Below, piece after piece: positions 17,689 to 26,647 of a DNA stretch of 39,556 bases; the stretch's first letter is position 1, and each line of letters starts with the position of its first letter. A model generated the notes under the pieces. That model did no database searches, was not told the origin of the DNA, and worked only from the letters and a program-made list of their open reading frames with translations. The position numbers were made by a program, and so were the translations under genes. Source of the DNA: Gammaproteobacteria bacterium (lineage in GTDB: Bacteria; Pseudomonadota; Gammaproteobacteria; JAADGQ01); contig WFXF01000070.1 of NCBI GenBank assembly GCA_015490755.1, positions 1 to 39,556 on the forward strand, written 5' to 3'.

Positions 17689-18238
17689 AAACCATAAGCT
17701 AACTGGATTTACTCCACTTTTTCTTGTTTCATTTTTTTTGATCGTGATGCCATCCATCACCACAGCAGAAAATAGTCATTCATCCAAAGTGCTCGACTCT
17801 GAAATTCAAACGCTAAAAAATGAAGTATTAAAGCTCAACCGGGATCTCTTTATTTTAGAGGAGGAGCTACTTTTTCCAATCAGCACCCAAATAACTGTTT
17901 TTGTATCGCTCGATATTGGCGAGTTTTTTTCACTTGACAGTGTGCAACTAAAAATTGATGGCACACAAATTGCCAACTACCTTTATACAGAGCGCGAGGT
18001 CGATGCACTCAAGCGTGGCGGTGTACACCAGCTATACATAGGAAATATTCGTCAAGGCTCACATGAGCTCTCCGCTTTTTTTACCGGAAAGGGTCCCCAT
18101 GAGCGCGACTATTCACGAGCCGCCACTATATCTATAAATAAAACAGACGAACCCAAATACGTTGAACTAAAAATAGTTGACCTCACGATGAAGCAACAAC
18201 CCACATTTGACATAAAAGTATGGGAACCTGAAATTTAA
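17675..18238 (+). CDS. Small exported protein with coiled coil and beta-rich domain, function unknown
   Basis: 187 residues, not recognised as a named family. A signal peptide (FTPLFLVSFFLIVMPSITTA, cleavage near residue 31) is followed by a short heptad-like helix (LDSEIQTLKNEVLKLNRDLF) and then an apparently beta-rich region with PEGA/Ig-like features: SVQLKIDGTQIANYLYTERE, GGVHQLYIGNIRQGSHELSA, and alternating hydrophobic strands. It is probably periplasmic. It starts 14 bp inside the VWA-FHA gene and ends 1 bp before the TPR gene, so it is made together with them. It is a likely structural partner for the TPR proteins or the VWA domain. No catalytic residues are evident. Confidence 0.8.
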   Translation: MKKNKNHKLTGFTPLFLVSFFLIVMPSITTAENSHSSKVLDSEIQTLKNEVLKLNRDLFILEEELLFPISTQITVFVSLDIGEFFSLDSVQLKIDGTQIANYLYTEREVDALKRGGVHQLYIGNIRQGSHELSAFFTGKGPHERDYSRAATISINKTDEPKYVELKIVDLTMKQQPTFDIKVWEPEI

Positions 18239-18239
18239 A

Positions 18240-20108
18240 ATGCGTATGCGGCTGTTTTTTTCTGCTCTGTTTTTTATTTCAATGAGCAGCGGTGCCATTG
18301 GTGACGATACCTCTCAAAATCAAAGCATTGGATATATTAAAGCGCCTCATTACGGTGAGACATTGCTGCACTTTTATCAGCAAAACTATTACACCGCGAT
18401 TACCCACCTGCTTGCCGCACAAAAACAACAACGTCTGAAACATCACAAACATGATGCCGAGCTACTGCTAGGCAGCCTCTACCTTGCTTATGGAATGCAC
18501 AATCAGGCCAGCATGATCTTCGAAAATTTATCTAATGATCAGACCTCCATAAGAACCCGGAACCAGGCCTGGTTCTATTTAGCAAAAATTTACCACCAAC
18601 GAGGTTATTCTCAAAAAGCCCAAAACGCATTAACAAAAATAGAGGGTTCATTAGAAAGTAATGCACTACAACAACAACGGTTACTGTTAGAAGCATCAAT
18701 ACTCATGGCTAATCAAGATTATGAAAAAGCTTCGACCGTATTAAAAGCAATGCAACCCGACTCCATAACAGGTGCTTTTGGTCGCTATAATTTAGGTGTT
18801 GCACTGATTAAAAGTGAGCAGTTCCAACAAGGTATTGATGCACTGACCAGTGTCGGCAACATGAAAGCTGATAACGAAGAGTTTAATGCACTTCGTGACC
18901 GAGCCAACCTCACACTAGGATTTACCTACCTGGAGCAATACAAAGGGCATCAGGCACAATCACACTTCGAACGCATACAACTTGACGGCCCATATGCCAG
19001 TCAGGCTCTTTTAGGGTTAGGCTGGACTCATTCAACACTCAGTCAATACCACCAGGCACTCGTATACTGGCAAGAGCTCCAGCAACGCAATAAACTGGAT
19101 GATGCAGTACAAGAGTCACTGCTTGCCGCCCCTTATGCACTGGATCAACTCTTTGCACATAAACAGGCGCTCCAGCAATACCAAAATGCTGTTGAAATTT
19201 ATAAAACCCAACTGCAACGTATTCAATACTTTATTGAAACTATTCCAGGCAGTCAGTTTACAGATGATTTATTAGGTACATCCACTCAAAGTGAAACCGG
19301 CTGGTTCTGGCAATTACAGCACCTGACTAACATCACTGAAAACTACTATCTCCAGGAACTTTTTTCACAAAACAACTTTCAGGAGTTACTTAAAAACTAT
19401 CGTGATCTACTCTTCATGAAAGCAAAGCTACAACAGAAGCAGGCAGACCTGACACTCTATTACGACATGCTTAATGTACGCCGCAACAAATTAAGGCAGC
19501 ATAGCGCAGATATAGAGAAACAGACTAACAACACCCATTTAAACTCTTTCAATGCCCGAAACGATGCACTCACCAGCCATCTTTCGCTGATTGAAAAAAA
19601 CCCCACCCCTCGATCACTAGCCAGCTCCCAGGAGATCGAGCAGCTCGATAGAAGTGAACGTATCAAAAAGCGCATTGAACAGCTACCAGCCCACCCCCGT
19701 ATTGATCACTACCAAGATCGCCTAAGATTACTCAAAGGGCTAGTTTTATGGAATATCAACAGCCAGTTTGATAAACGTCTACAGCAAAAGCGGCAATCCC
19801 TCAAAGCAATTAATAAAAGTATAGAAGAGTACGGCCAGCACCAAAAAAGTATCAAGCAAAAACAGCACGATGCCTCTCAAACAATCCTGTCTCACCAGAA
19901 ACAAATTACAGAGCTTCAAGCACGCACCCATGAGCTAAAACGCAACATAGATAAGCTGCTGAATAAGCAATCTCATGACATTGAACAGATGGCAATCACG
20001 GTATTACAAGAGAAAAGTGAAAGGATCGCTGATTATCTTGCCCAGGCCAGCATTGCAATCGCTCAGATTTATGATCGTGCGGATGAAGAGAGTGGTGGCA
20101 AACAGTGA
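18240..20108 (+). CDS. Exported TPR and coiled-coil protein
   Basis: 622 residues. A signal peptide (MRMRLFFSALFFISMSSGA) precedes an N-terminal half of TPR-like helix pairs. Recognisable units include DAELLLGSLYLAYGMHNQAS, QAWFYLAKIYHQRGYSQKAQ, ALLGLGWTHSTLSQYHQALV, spread over about residues 30-300. The C-terminal half (about 390-610) is rich in Gln, Lys, Glu and Leu with heptad patterns, giving extended coiled coil. There is no later membrane helix, so a periplasmic scaffold is the likely role. It starts 1 bp after the previous gene and overlaps the next start as GTGA. The specific family is not recognised. The arrangement is loosely reminiscent of TPR proteins in trans-envelope motility or secretion scaffolds. 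Confidence 0.82.
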   Translation: MRMRLFFSALFFISMSSGAIGDDTSQNQSIGYIKAPHYGETLLHFYQQNYYTAITHLLAAQKQQRLKHHKHDAELLLGSLYLAYGMHNQASMIFENLSNDQTSIRTRNQAWFYLAKIYHQRGYSQKAQNALTKIEGSLESNALQQQRLLLEASILMANQDYEKASTVLKAMQPDSITGAFGRYNLGVALIKSEQFQQGIDALTSVGNMKADNEEFNALRDRANLTLGFTYLEQYKGHQAQSHFERIQLDGPYASQALLGLGWTHSTLSQYHQALVYWQELQQRNKLDDAVQESLLAAPYALDQLFAHKQALQQYQNAVEIYKTQLQRIQYFIETIPGSQFTDDLLGTSTQSETGWFWQLQHLTNITENYYLQELFSQNNFQELLKNYRDLLFMKAKLQQKQADLTLYYDMLNVRRNKLRQHSADIEKQTNNTHLNSFNARNDALTSHLSLIEKNPTPRSLASSQEIEQLDRSERIKKRIEQLPAHPRIDHYQDRLRLLKGLVLWNINSQFDKRLQQKRQSLKAINKSIEEYGQHQKSIKQKQHDASQTILSHQKQITELQARTHELKRNIDKLLNKQSHDIEQMAITVLQEKSERIADYLAQASIAIAQIYDRADEESGGKQ

Positions 20109-22996
20109 TAAATCGGCTATTTATTGTTCTTTGCACCCTACTATTAAGCAGCGGCTGCACTATATTGAATTCAAAACCATCTGAAGTGACAACGATTAAA
20201 TCAATTAAAGACAATGTCATTACAATTGAACAAAAACCCATTGCAGATGCAAATTACAATAAAACAATATCGGCCTATAAAACGGTCATGGCACGCACAG
20301 AAAAAGGCAGTCCGTATTACATTGAGGCTTTGCGCCGCCTTGCAGACATAGAGATGGAACGCGCGGATGATCTAATTACTTCATTAAATAGTGCCAACTT
20401 GAAAAGTGAAGAAACGATCTACAAACAAGTCATCGCACATTATGAAGAACTGCTACAAACCTACCCGGACATGCCTGCAAAAGATCGAGTACTGTATCAG
20501 CTCGCCAAAGCCTATGAACATAACGGACAACTGGATAACACACTGAAAACATTTGATATTTTAATCAAAGACTATCCCGACTCGCCCTATCTTGGTAAAA
20601 AAGCAGGAGTACCTGAACTCTCGTTTGGTAGAGAACAAAAGAGAAAGACCACCTCTAAATACTTGGGTGAGGTACAGTTTCGTCGCGGTGAAATCAATTT
20701 CACCCGTCAATCATATGCTGCAGCCGAAACTGCATACGCTGCCGTTGCTCGCCTGGGAGACAAAACCAAATTTTATGAACGAGCCATATACAAACACGGC
20801 TGGTCACTTTATAAACAGGGAAAATATTCAACAGCACTCAACTCGCTCTTTACTCTATTAGATATCAAATTTAATGCAAAAAATGCATCATGGAAACAGA
20901 CCAAAGATTTACAAAGCAGTGAAAAAGAGTTCAGAAATGATACGTTACGCGTTCTTTCACTCTCATTGAGCAATATGGATGGTGCATACTCCCTATCAGA
21001 ATTTTTCACACAAAACAAACGTAATTATGAGCCTATAATTTACGACTATCTGGGGCAGTTTTATTTAGAGCGGGGGCACATAGATGAAGCCACAGATACT
21101 TTTTTAACTTTCATAGAGCAACACCCCGAACATGCGCAAGCACCCTTTTTCTACCTAAGAGCGATCTTTGCCTATAATCAGGCAAACCAGATACAACGCG
21201 CACTAAATGCAAAACAGGAATTTATCAAACGCTTTGGTGTTAAAAGCAAATACTGGGCTTCAATCACCCCGGTATTACGAAAAAAACTAACACCTTACCT
21301 GGTGAGCACGATGAGTGACCTGGCACACCATTATCATGCCCAATATCAAAAAGATACCACTCAAAACTCTGTCTCCTACACAAAAGCAGTTAATTGGTAT
21401 CACCAACTACTAACAACCTTTCCCAAAAGCATTGATGCGCCCAATATCAATTTCATGCTTGCAGAAATTTTATTCGAAAACAGATCCTATAAAGAAGCTG
21501 CCATTGAATACGAAAAAACAGCATATGACTACCCAAAACATAAACAGTCCAACAAAGCTGCTTATGCTGCCCTCACAGCATACAAACAACTACTCAAACA
21601 ACCCAACATAAGCAATTACACTGAGTTTGAACAGCAAATGATAGACAGCTCCTTACGTTTCACAAAAGCTTTTCCGAATGACTCAAGAACTCCAGCCGTT
21701 CTGGTCAATTCAGCACAAAAACTTTTCGAGCAAAAAAATAACAAGAGAGCAACCATTATTGCAAAACGCATCCTGGCTCTTGACAAACAGAGTATCGATA
21801 CAAAAATAGAACGAACAGCTTGGGCAATCATAGCGCATACTAATTTTGAGCAGCAAAACTATATAGAAGCAGAAGAAGCTTATAAAAACACCCTGAAACT
21901 CACCCCATTCATGCATCCTGATCGTAACTCATGGCAAGAGAAGTTAGCGGCATCTATTTATAAGCAGGGTGAATTGCTACAGAATAGAGGCGAAACTGAA
22001 TCTGCTGTAGAAAGCTATTTACGTGTAAAAAAGGAAGCACCTGGTTCAGCAATTGCTGCTGTTGCCACCTACGATGCTGCTGCTCTGCTTATTACCATGC
22101 AGCGCTGGGGCCAAGCCAGCAATGTACTGGAATATTTTATAACCGAATTCCCAAGGCACAAATTACAACCCAACGCATTAGCTCGCCTATCTGAAACCTA
22201 TATCAAAAACAGACAGCCTACAAAAGCGGCCGGAATCTACGAAACTTTATCAACAAAAGAGCAAAATCCCGATATTCGACGTGAAGCGGCCTGGAAAGCT
22301 GCGGAGCTCTATGACAAAGGTCAAAAACCGTTACAAGCAATCAATGCCTATAAACGCTATATCACGTTTCACCCTTTTCCAGTTCCACAGGCGATGGAAG
22401 CACGTCACCGCCTGTCGTTACTTTACCAACAACAGGGGGATTACAAAAAGCAGCAATACTGGTTAGAAGATATTGTGAATACCGAAAGAGGCACAGCCAG
22501 CTTCAATAAAACTGATCGAGTACGATACATTACGGCAAAAGCTTCTCTAGCACTCGCAAGACCGCAAGGTGTTCTCTATCATAAAATTAAATTAGTAAAA
22601 CCATTCAAGAAAAACTTAAAACAAAAAAAGAAAAAAATGACAGCCGCACTTAATGCCTACAAACAGGCAATCACTTATAACGTCGCAGATATTGTAACAG
22701 AATCAACCTACCGGATTGCTGAAATTTATAATGAATTTGCTCATGCATTAATGACTTCTGAACGCCCTTCAAATTTAAGCCCTGAAGAGCTTGAGCAATA
22801 CGAAATTTTATTAGAAGAGGAGGCGTACCCATTCGAAGAAAAAGCCATTGACGCACATACAATTAATGCGAAACGAACCCAGTCAAAAATATACGACCAA
22901 TGGGTTAAGAGAAGTATCAAAAAGCTCAGTAAATTATCACCCGCCCGTTATAACAAGCAAGAGAAGGGGGAGTCATATATTTCAAGTCTGGAATAG
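20105..22996 (+). CDS. Large TPR-repeat lipoprotein
   Basis: 963 residues. The start is GTG 20105, overlapping the upstream TGA (GTGA), which implies translational coupling. The lipobox LSSGC places the lipidated cysteine at C18, and the residue after it is Thr, compatible with outer-membrane sorting. The rest is almost entirely TPR-like helix pairs, for example YQLAKAYEHNGQLDNTLKTF, NFMLAEILFENRSYKEAAIE, ARLSETYIKNRQPTKAAGIY, with several repeats ending in YP or FP as in CpoB/YbgF and GltE-like proteins. A basic Lys-rich segment (KKNLKQKKKK, about residue 835) lies near the C-terminus. It is probably an outer-membrane-anchored periplasmic scaffold. It is the last gene of the operon and is followed by a hairpin. 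Confidence 0.87.
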   Translation: MINRLFIVLCTLLLSSGCTILNSKPSEVTTIKSIKDNVITIEQKPIADANYNKTISAYKTVMARTEKGSPYYIEALRRLADIEMERADDLITSLNSANLKSEETIYKQVIAHYEELLQTYPDMPAKDRVLYQLAKAYEHNGQLDNTLKTFDILIKDYPDSPYLGKKAGVPELSFGREQKRKTTSKYLGEVQFRRGEINFTRQSYAAAETAYAAVARLGDKTKFYERAIYKHGWSLYKQGKYSTALNSLFTLLDIKFNAKNASWKQTKDLQSSEKEFRNDTLRVLSLSLSNMDGAYSLSEFFTQNKRNYEPIIYDYLGQFYLERGHIDEATDTFLTFIEQHPEHAQAPFFYLRAIFAYNQANQIQRALNAKQEFIKRFGVKSKYWASITPVLRKKLTPYLVSTMSDLAHHYHAQYQKDTTQNSVSYTKAVNWYHQLLTTFPKSIDAPNINFMLAEILFENRSYKEAAIEYEKTAYDYPKHKQSNKAAYAALTAYKQLLKQPNISNYTEFEQQMIDSSLRFTKAFPNDSRTPAVLVNSAQKLFEQKNNKRATIIAKRILALDKQSIDTKIERTAWAIIAHTNFEQQNYIEAEEAYKNTLKLTPFMHPDRNSWQEKLAASIYKQGELLQNRGETESAVESYLRVKKEAPGSAIAAVATYDAAALLITMQRWGQASNVLEYFITEFPRHKLQPNALARLSETYIKNRQPTKAAGIYETLSTKEQNPDIRREAAWKAAELYDKGQKPLQAINAYKRYITFHPFPVPQAMEARHRLSLLYQQQGDYKKQQYWLEDIVNTERGTASFNKTDRVRYITAKASLALARPQGVLYHKIKLVKPFKKNLKQKKKKMTAALNAYKQAITYNVADIVTESTYRIAEIYNEFAHALMTSERPSNLSPEELEQYEILLEEEAYPFEEKAIDAHTINAKRTQSKIYDQWVKRSIKKLSKLSPARYNKQEKGESYISSLE

Positions 22997-23006
22997 AGGC
23001 AACCCC

Positions 23007-23033
23007 CCATAGAGCCAAATTTTAGCTCTATGG
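23007..23033. terminator. Candidate bidirectional terminator hairpin
   Basis: CCATAGAGC at 23007-23015 pairs perfectly with GCTCTATGG at 23025-23033 around a 9 nt AT-rich loop. It sits between two convergent genes (the TPR lipoprotein and PilZ). Neither flank has a long U tract, so termination would be modest. Confidence 0.5.
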
Positions 23034-23060
23034 AAGTATCTTTCAATTCAGACGCGTGCT

Positions 23061-23372
23061 CTAATCATTATAAAGCATCGGACGCAAAGAGCGGATGGTA
23101 CTTACTTCAAAGTTTTTGAATGCCATACCAACACCATCATCAGTAACATACGTTACCACAGCACCAACATTGTGTGTTTTTTCACGATCACCTTCTGGTA
23201 AATTAAACATCAAATTCACTGCTGTGTTCACTTTAAGCAGTGAATTTCTAACCTTACAAAACATCCCTCCCAAACCAACGTCTTTTACCGAACCTTCAAT
23301 CACACCTAATGCCGGGTGATCAAGTTTGACGTTAAAATCAACACTCTTACGAGCGCTCCACCGATGATCCAT
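23061..23372 (-). CDS. PilZ-domain protein (c-di-GMP receptor)
   Basis: 103 residues from ATG 23372, chosen because GAGGAGG lies just upstream; the in-frame start at 23396 lacks this. It is a stand-alone PilZ domain. The c-di-GMP motifs are R4-W-S-A-R8 (RxxxR) and D31-V-G-L-G-G36, a common variant of DxSxxG. The remaining sequence forms the expected beta barrel (FNVKL, GSVKDV, VNLMFNLPEG, VGAVVTYVTDDGVGMAF). The protein is cytoplasmic and presumably transmits c-di-GMP levels to a partner. It is convergent with the five-gene FHA/VWA/TPR operon, which also has a diguanylate cyclase gene on its far side. The target is unknown. Confidence 0.9.
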   Translation of the reverse strand: MDHRWSARKSVDFNVKLDHPALGVIEGSVKDVGLGGMFCKVRNSLLKVNTAVNLMFNLPEGDREKTHNVGAVVTYVTDDGVGMAFKNFEVSTIRSLRPMLYND

Positions 23373-23396
23373 AATTACCTCCTCAGAACACATCAC

Positions 23397-23748
23397 CCTA
23401 ATCTATTGCAATTCAACAATAGACTAGATGGATGGGGAAAAATACCCTAAACATTTATTTTTATAAAAAACTTTATTTATTTAACTGACTTAGGAACGTT
23501 CACGGAATAACTTCTGCACTCTGGCTTGCCCTTTTACTCCGGCTCAAACGATCTCAATCGTTACATAGGCCAGCTATGCGCCTCTTGAGATCGTTTGAGC
23601 CGAAGCAAAATTTCTACGCCATAGTTGCAGAAGTTATTCCGTGAACGTTCCTTAGGGACTAATCAACCATCAAAAATGACGATCAAAAGGCATTATCCAA
23701 TAAATTGCAAAATAATTCATCCTTAAATTATCAGTTTTTTCAAGTGAA
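23397..23748. other. Intergenic region between PilZ gene and queC, occupied by a MITE
   Basis: This 352 bp gap is mostly the hairpin element described at 23490-23656. The rest is AT-rich sequence: the leader of the leftward PilZ gene (23397-23489), and about 90 bp downstream of queC (23657-23748). I see no tRNA, ORF or convincing U-tract terminator in it. Confidence 0.5.
23490..23656. repeat. Complete 167 bp MITE-like long inverted repeat
   Basis: Terminal arms of 27 bp are perfectly complementary, 23492-23518 and 23626-23652 (AGGAACGTTCACGGAATAAC then CTTCTGCA, and its complement). A second perfect 18 bp pair lies inside, CGGCTCAAACGATCTCAA at 23540-23557 with 23585-23602. The centre (CATAGG...CTATG) is also partly palindromic. 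TTAGG occurs directly at both edges (23490-23494 and 23652-23656) and may include a target duplication. There is no ORF. A diverged half copy is at 4755-4813 and an end scrap at 6908-6922, so it is a dispersed family. Transcripts through it would form a very stable hairpin downstream of queC. Confidence 0.85.
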
Positions 23749-24471
23749 CTATTTACCATAGCGATATTTTGTTGGATCTAAAATTCCGGCTTCTTTAAAC
23801 CCGTCAATCCGCAGGCGACATGAGTCGCAAATACCACAAGCCAGCCCCTGTTTATCCGCAGCATAACAAGAGATTGTTTGAGAGAAATCAACACCAAGAC
23901 TAGAGCCTTTTTGGATGATTTCTGCTTTGGTCATATTAATCAATGGGGCGTAAATATGAAAGGGAGCTCCTTCTACACCCGCTTTTGTTGCCAAGTTTGC
24001 AGTTTTCTCAAATGCTGATATAAATTCAGGGCGACAATCAGGGTAACCTGAATAATCAACAGCATTCACACCAATAAATAGTGCCTCTGCACTTTTCACT
24101 TCCGCCCAACCCAGTGCTATTGATAAAAAAATAGTATTACGTGCTGGAACATATGTTACCGGAATACCATCACAAGCATGGTCAGGAATCGTAATAGAAG
24201 AATCCGTTAAGGCTGAGCCACCAAACTGCCTCATATCCATATTAACGACTTTATGCTCTTCCACACCAAGCAAATCGACGACTCGCTTTGCAGCTAATAG
24301 TTCAGAACTATGACTTTGGCCATAATCAAAACTCAAAGCATAACAACGAAACCCTTGCTCTTTTGCGAGCGCTAATGTTGTCGCTGAGTCCAGCCCCCCT
24401 GACACAAGCACAACGGCAGCAGGTTTATCTGACCTACTGTTTTCATTACTATTTTTACTTACCTTGCGCAT
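23749..24471 (-). CDS. queC: QueC, 7-cyano-7-deazaguanine synthase
   Basis: 240 residues from ATG 24471 (GGA about 6 bases upstream), overlapping queE by 17 bp; a longer frame reaches 24528 but lies deep in queE. The PP-loop ATP-binding motif is S24-GGLDS29. The zinc site is C202 with C212-x2-C215-x2-C218 (ACGICDSC). The enzyme converts 7-carboxy-7-deazaguanine to preQ0 with ATP and ammonia, for queuosine or other 7-deazapurines. It is the last gene of the tol-pal-que block, directly downstream of its pathway partner queE. Confidence 0.97.
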   Translation of the reverse strand: MRKVSKNSNENSRSDKPAAVVLVSGGLDSATTLALAKEQGFRCYALSFDYGQSHSSELLAAKRVVDLLGVEEHKVVNMDMRQFGGSALTDSSITIPDHACDGIPVTYVPARNTIFLSIALGWAEVKSAEALFIGVNAVDYSGYPDCRPEFISAFEKTANLATKAGVEGAPFHIYAPLINMTKAEIIQKGSSLGVDFSQTISCYAADKQGLACGICDSCRLRIDGFKEAGILDPTKYRYGK

Positions 24472-25111
24472 TATTCCATAGATATTTATGAAGTTGTATT
24501 TGAAAACGAACGGCCAAACGATCTTCAAGAATCCAGTCAGCTAAAACCGTATCTGCAAGCTCTCCTTGCGCCGCACTGAATAATACTTCACAGCGATCAG
24601 AAAGCTGATATTGGGCGATTAAAGCCTTTGACCAAAGATAATCATTTCGGTCACAAATAACAAACTTAAGCTGATCCTTCAATGAGAGGTATGAAAAGTT
24701 GGAAAACAGGTTTTTATCCGCTTCACCTGACCCTGGTGTTTTAACATCTACAACACGAACAACACGAGAATCAACTTCAGCAATATCTAATGCGCCACTT
24801 GTTTCCAAAGAGACTTCAAAGCCTGCCTTGCACAGCAAGGCCAATAAAGGCAAACAGTTTTTTTGTGCTAAAGGTTCCCCACCTGTAACCGTCACATAGG
24901 TGGCACCATAACCTTGAACCTGCTGCATGATACTTTTAATAGAGCACCACTGCCCGCCCTGGTAAGCATATTTTGTATCACAATAACCGCAACGTAATGG
25001 ACATCCTGTTAAACGAATAAAAACAGTGGGCCAACCAACACTGCGTGATTCACCCTGAAGAGAGTAAAATACTTCTGTAAGACGTAAGCGGGCATCCAGG
25101 TCTGATGACAT
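24455..25111 (-). CDS. queE: QueE, 7-carboxy-7-deazaguanine synthase (radical SAM)
   Basis: 218 residues. The radical-SAM motif is C37-x3-C41-x2-C44 ([15 protein letters not shown]). The family-specific N-terminus [20 protein letters not shown] is present, as is the SAM-binding TVTGGEP. It rearranges 6-carboxy-tetrahydropterin into CDG, the substrate precursor for QueC. It starts 23 bp after cpoB and overlaps queC at its 3' end, so it is likely cotranscribed with tol-pal, as in many Gammaproteobacteria. No queD or queF is in the window. Confidence 0.96.
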   Translation of the reverse strand: MSSDLDARLRLTEVFYSLQGESRSVGWPTVFIRLTGCPLRCGYCDTKYAYQGGQWCSIKSIMQQVQGYGATYVTVTGGEPLAQKNCLPLLALLCKAGFEVSLETSGALDIAEVDSRVVRVVDVKTPGSGEADKNLFSNFSYLSLKDQLKFVICDRNDYLWSKALIAQYQLSDRCEVLFSAAQGELADTVLADWILEDRLAVRFQIQLHKYLWNNAQGK

Positions 25112-25134
25112 AAAAAAAACAAGAGTGGAAGAGA

Positions 25135-26049
25135 TTATCTACCTTCTTCTTCCATACGTTTCAAACGATTTTCTGCCAAACGTGCAGCACTACTTGCCGG
25201 AAACTGGCTAACCAGACTTTCTAGTGAAGAGCGCGCTTGTGACCACTCATCAAGCTCATAATGTGCGTAACCAATCTTTAGCAAGGCACCAGGCACTTTA
25301 TGACTCGTGCTGTAATCACTCACAACCTTACCAAACTCATTCACAGCCTGACTAAAACGACGCGTGACATAGTTCGCCTCACCCAGCCAGTATTGAGCGT
25401 TATCAGCATATTCAGTATCCGGGTGGTTCTTTAAAAAGTTTTGGAAAGCATTGATAGCCTCATCGTACTGTCCATTTTTCAGAAGAGAGTAAGCCTCAGA
25501 ATAATCTAATGCAGGGTCACTAGAAGAGGTGAAACCTTGAGAAGGCGGCTCAGCGACCTCTGAAACAGCATCCGCTGCAGTCACTAATATTGCTCCAGGT
25601 ATCATCTCATCACTTTCCGGGGTGGCTGATAGCAACAAGTTTTCATCAGGTGTTATTGGCAGGTCACTATTTTTTGGTTCAAGAGCATCAGATGCGGTTT
25701 CCAATGCCTCCAGACGTTGATCAAGATCAAGGTACAATGCTCGCTGCCTACGCTCCATATCTTCCTGTTTATGCGTTTGTAACTCTACATCACCCTGAAG
25801 TTGTTGCAGCTGATTTTCCAGCTCATCCAGGCGTAAAGACAAATTCATTATTACCTGATTTTCCATCAAACGTTCCAACTTAATCAAACGTGATTCAATC
25901 AGACTGTTCCGCTTCTCCTGAATCGATGTTGCTTCCACAACAGGAGCCAACGCTTCACCACTCACAGAAGCAGCAGATACAGTTAATAGTAGAGCTACAA
26001 TACCTGTGTTGTAAGGAAAACACAGGCATCGTACCAGGAAGTTCTTCAT
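25135..26049 (-). CDS. cpoB: CpoB (YbgF), Tol-associated periplasmic division coordinator
   Basis: 304 residues. A signal peptide (GIVALLLTVSAASVSGEA) is followed by an N-terminal coiled coil (about 40-115), which trimerises the family, a Pro/Glu/Ser-rich linker, and three TPR units at the C-terminus (about 180-300; LDYSEAYSLLKNGQYDEAIN, AQYWLGEANYVTRRFSQAVN, ALLKIGYAHYELDEWSQARS). In E. coli, CpoB links TolA activity to PBP1B during septal growth. Its ATG overlaps the pal stop by one base (TAATG), so the two are translationally coupled. Confidence 0.95.
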   Translation of the reverse strand: MKNFLVRCLCFPYNTGIVALLLTVSAASVSGEALAPVVEATSIQEKRNSLIESRLIKLERLMENQVIMNLSLRLDELENQLQQLQGDVELQTHKQEDMERRQRALYLDLDQRLEALETASDALEPKNSDLPITPDENLLLSATPESDEMIPGAILVTAADAVSEVAEPPSQGFTSSSDPALDYSEAYSLLKNGQYDEAINAFQNFLKNHPDTEYADNAQYWLGEANYVTRRFSQAVNEFGKVVSDYSTSHKVPGALLKIGYAHYELDEWSQARSSLESLVSQFPASSAARLAENRLKRMEEEGR

Positions 26050-26612
26050 TAGCGCCCTTGATACCGTAGTTCTACACGACGATTCTGTGCCCAGGAGTCG
26101 CTATCACTCCCCATAACAGCAGGGCGCTCTTCACCGTAACTTACAACTTCCAGCTGCCCAGCGGAAACACCTTGCATTAACATTGCATTTTTCACTGAGT
26201 TTGCACGACGCTCACCCAATGCCATATTGTATTCCCGAGTACCACGCTCATCAGCATGACCTTCCAGCACCAAAAATGCATTAGGGTTATCGATAAGATA
26301 AGTTGCATGAGCACTTATAACCGATTGGAACTCATCCCTTATATTACTGGAATCATATTCAAAATAGATCACCCGAATAGCTAGAACGCTGTCAGGATCA
26401 TCTAAAGCATCACCACTATAAACTTCAGTTGTACCCGAAAAAGTAGGAGGATCAACCGGTATTGTTGTGATGGATGGAGTCACAGGCTGCTCAATGACAG
26501 CAGGTGCAGGAACCTCTTCAATAGGTGCGTCCACCACCTCTCCAGTAGAGCTACAACCCATTAATATAAGTGCAGGAGCAGCCAGCCCTAATAATTTTGA
26601 ATATGATTTCAT
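26049..26612 (-). CDS. pal: Pal, peptidoglycan-associated outer-membrane lipoprotein
   Basis: 187 residues from ATG 26612, chosen because AGGAG/AAAGG precedes it and the lipoprotein signal then starts properly; the frame runs to 26636. The lipobox gives lipidated C20 (ILMGC). A Pro-rich spacer precedes the OmpA-like peptidoglycan-binding domain (about 80-187), with IYFEYDSSNIRDEF, LEGHADERGTREYNMALGER and NRRVELRY near the end. Pal tethers the outer membrane to peptidoglycan and cycles between TolB and the wall. Confidence 0.97.
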   Translation of the reverse strand: MKSYSKLLGLAAPALILMGCSSTGEVVDAPIEEVPAPAVIEQPVTPSITTIPVDPPTFSGTTEVYSGDALDDPDSVLAIRVIYFEYDSSNIRDEFQSVISAHATYLIDNPNAFLVLEGHADERGTREYNMALGERRANSVKNAMLMQGVSAGQLEVVSYGEERPAVMGSDSDSWAQNRRVELRYQGR

Positions 26613-26647
26613 TACCTTTTCTCCTAGGTTCAACATATTTTTATGTA

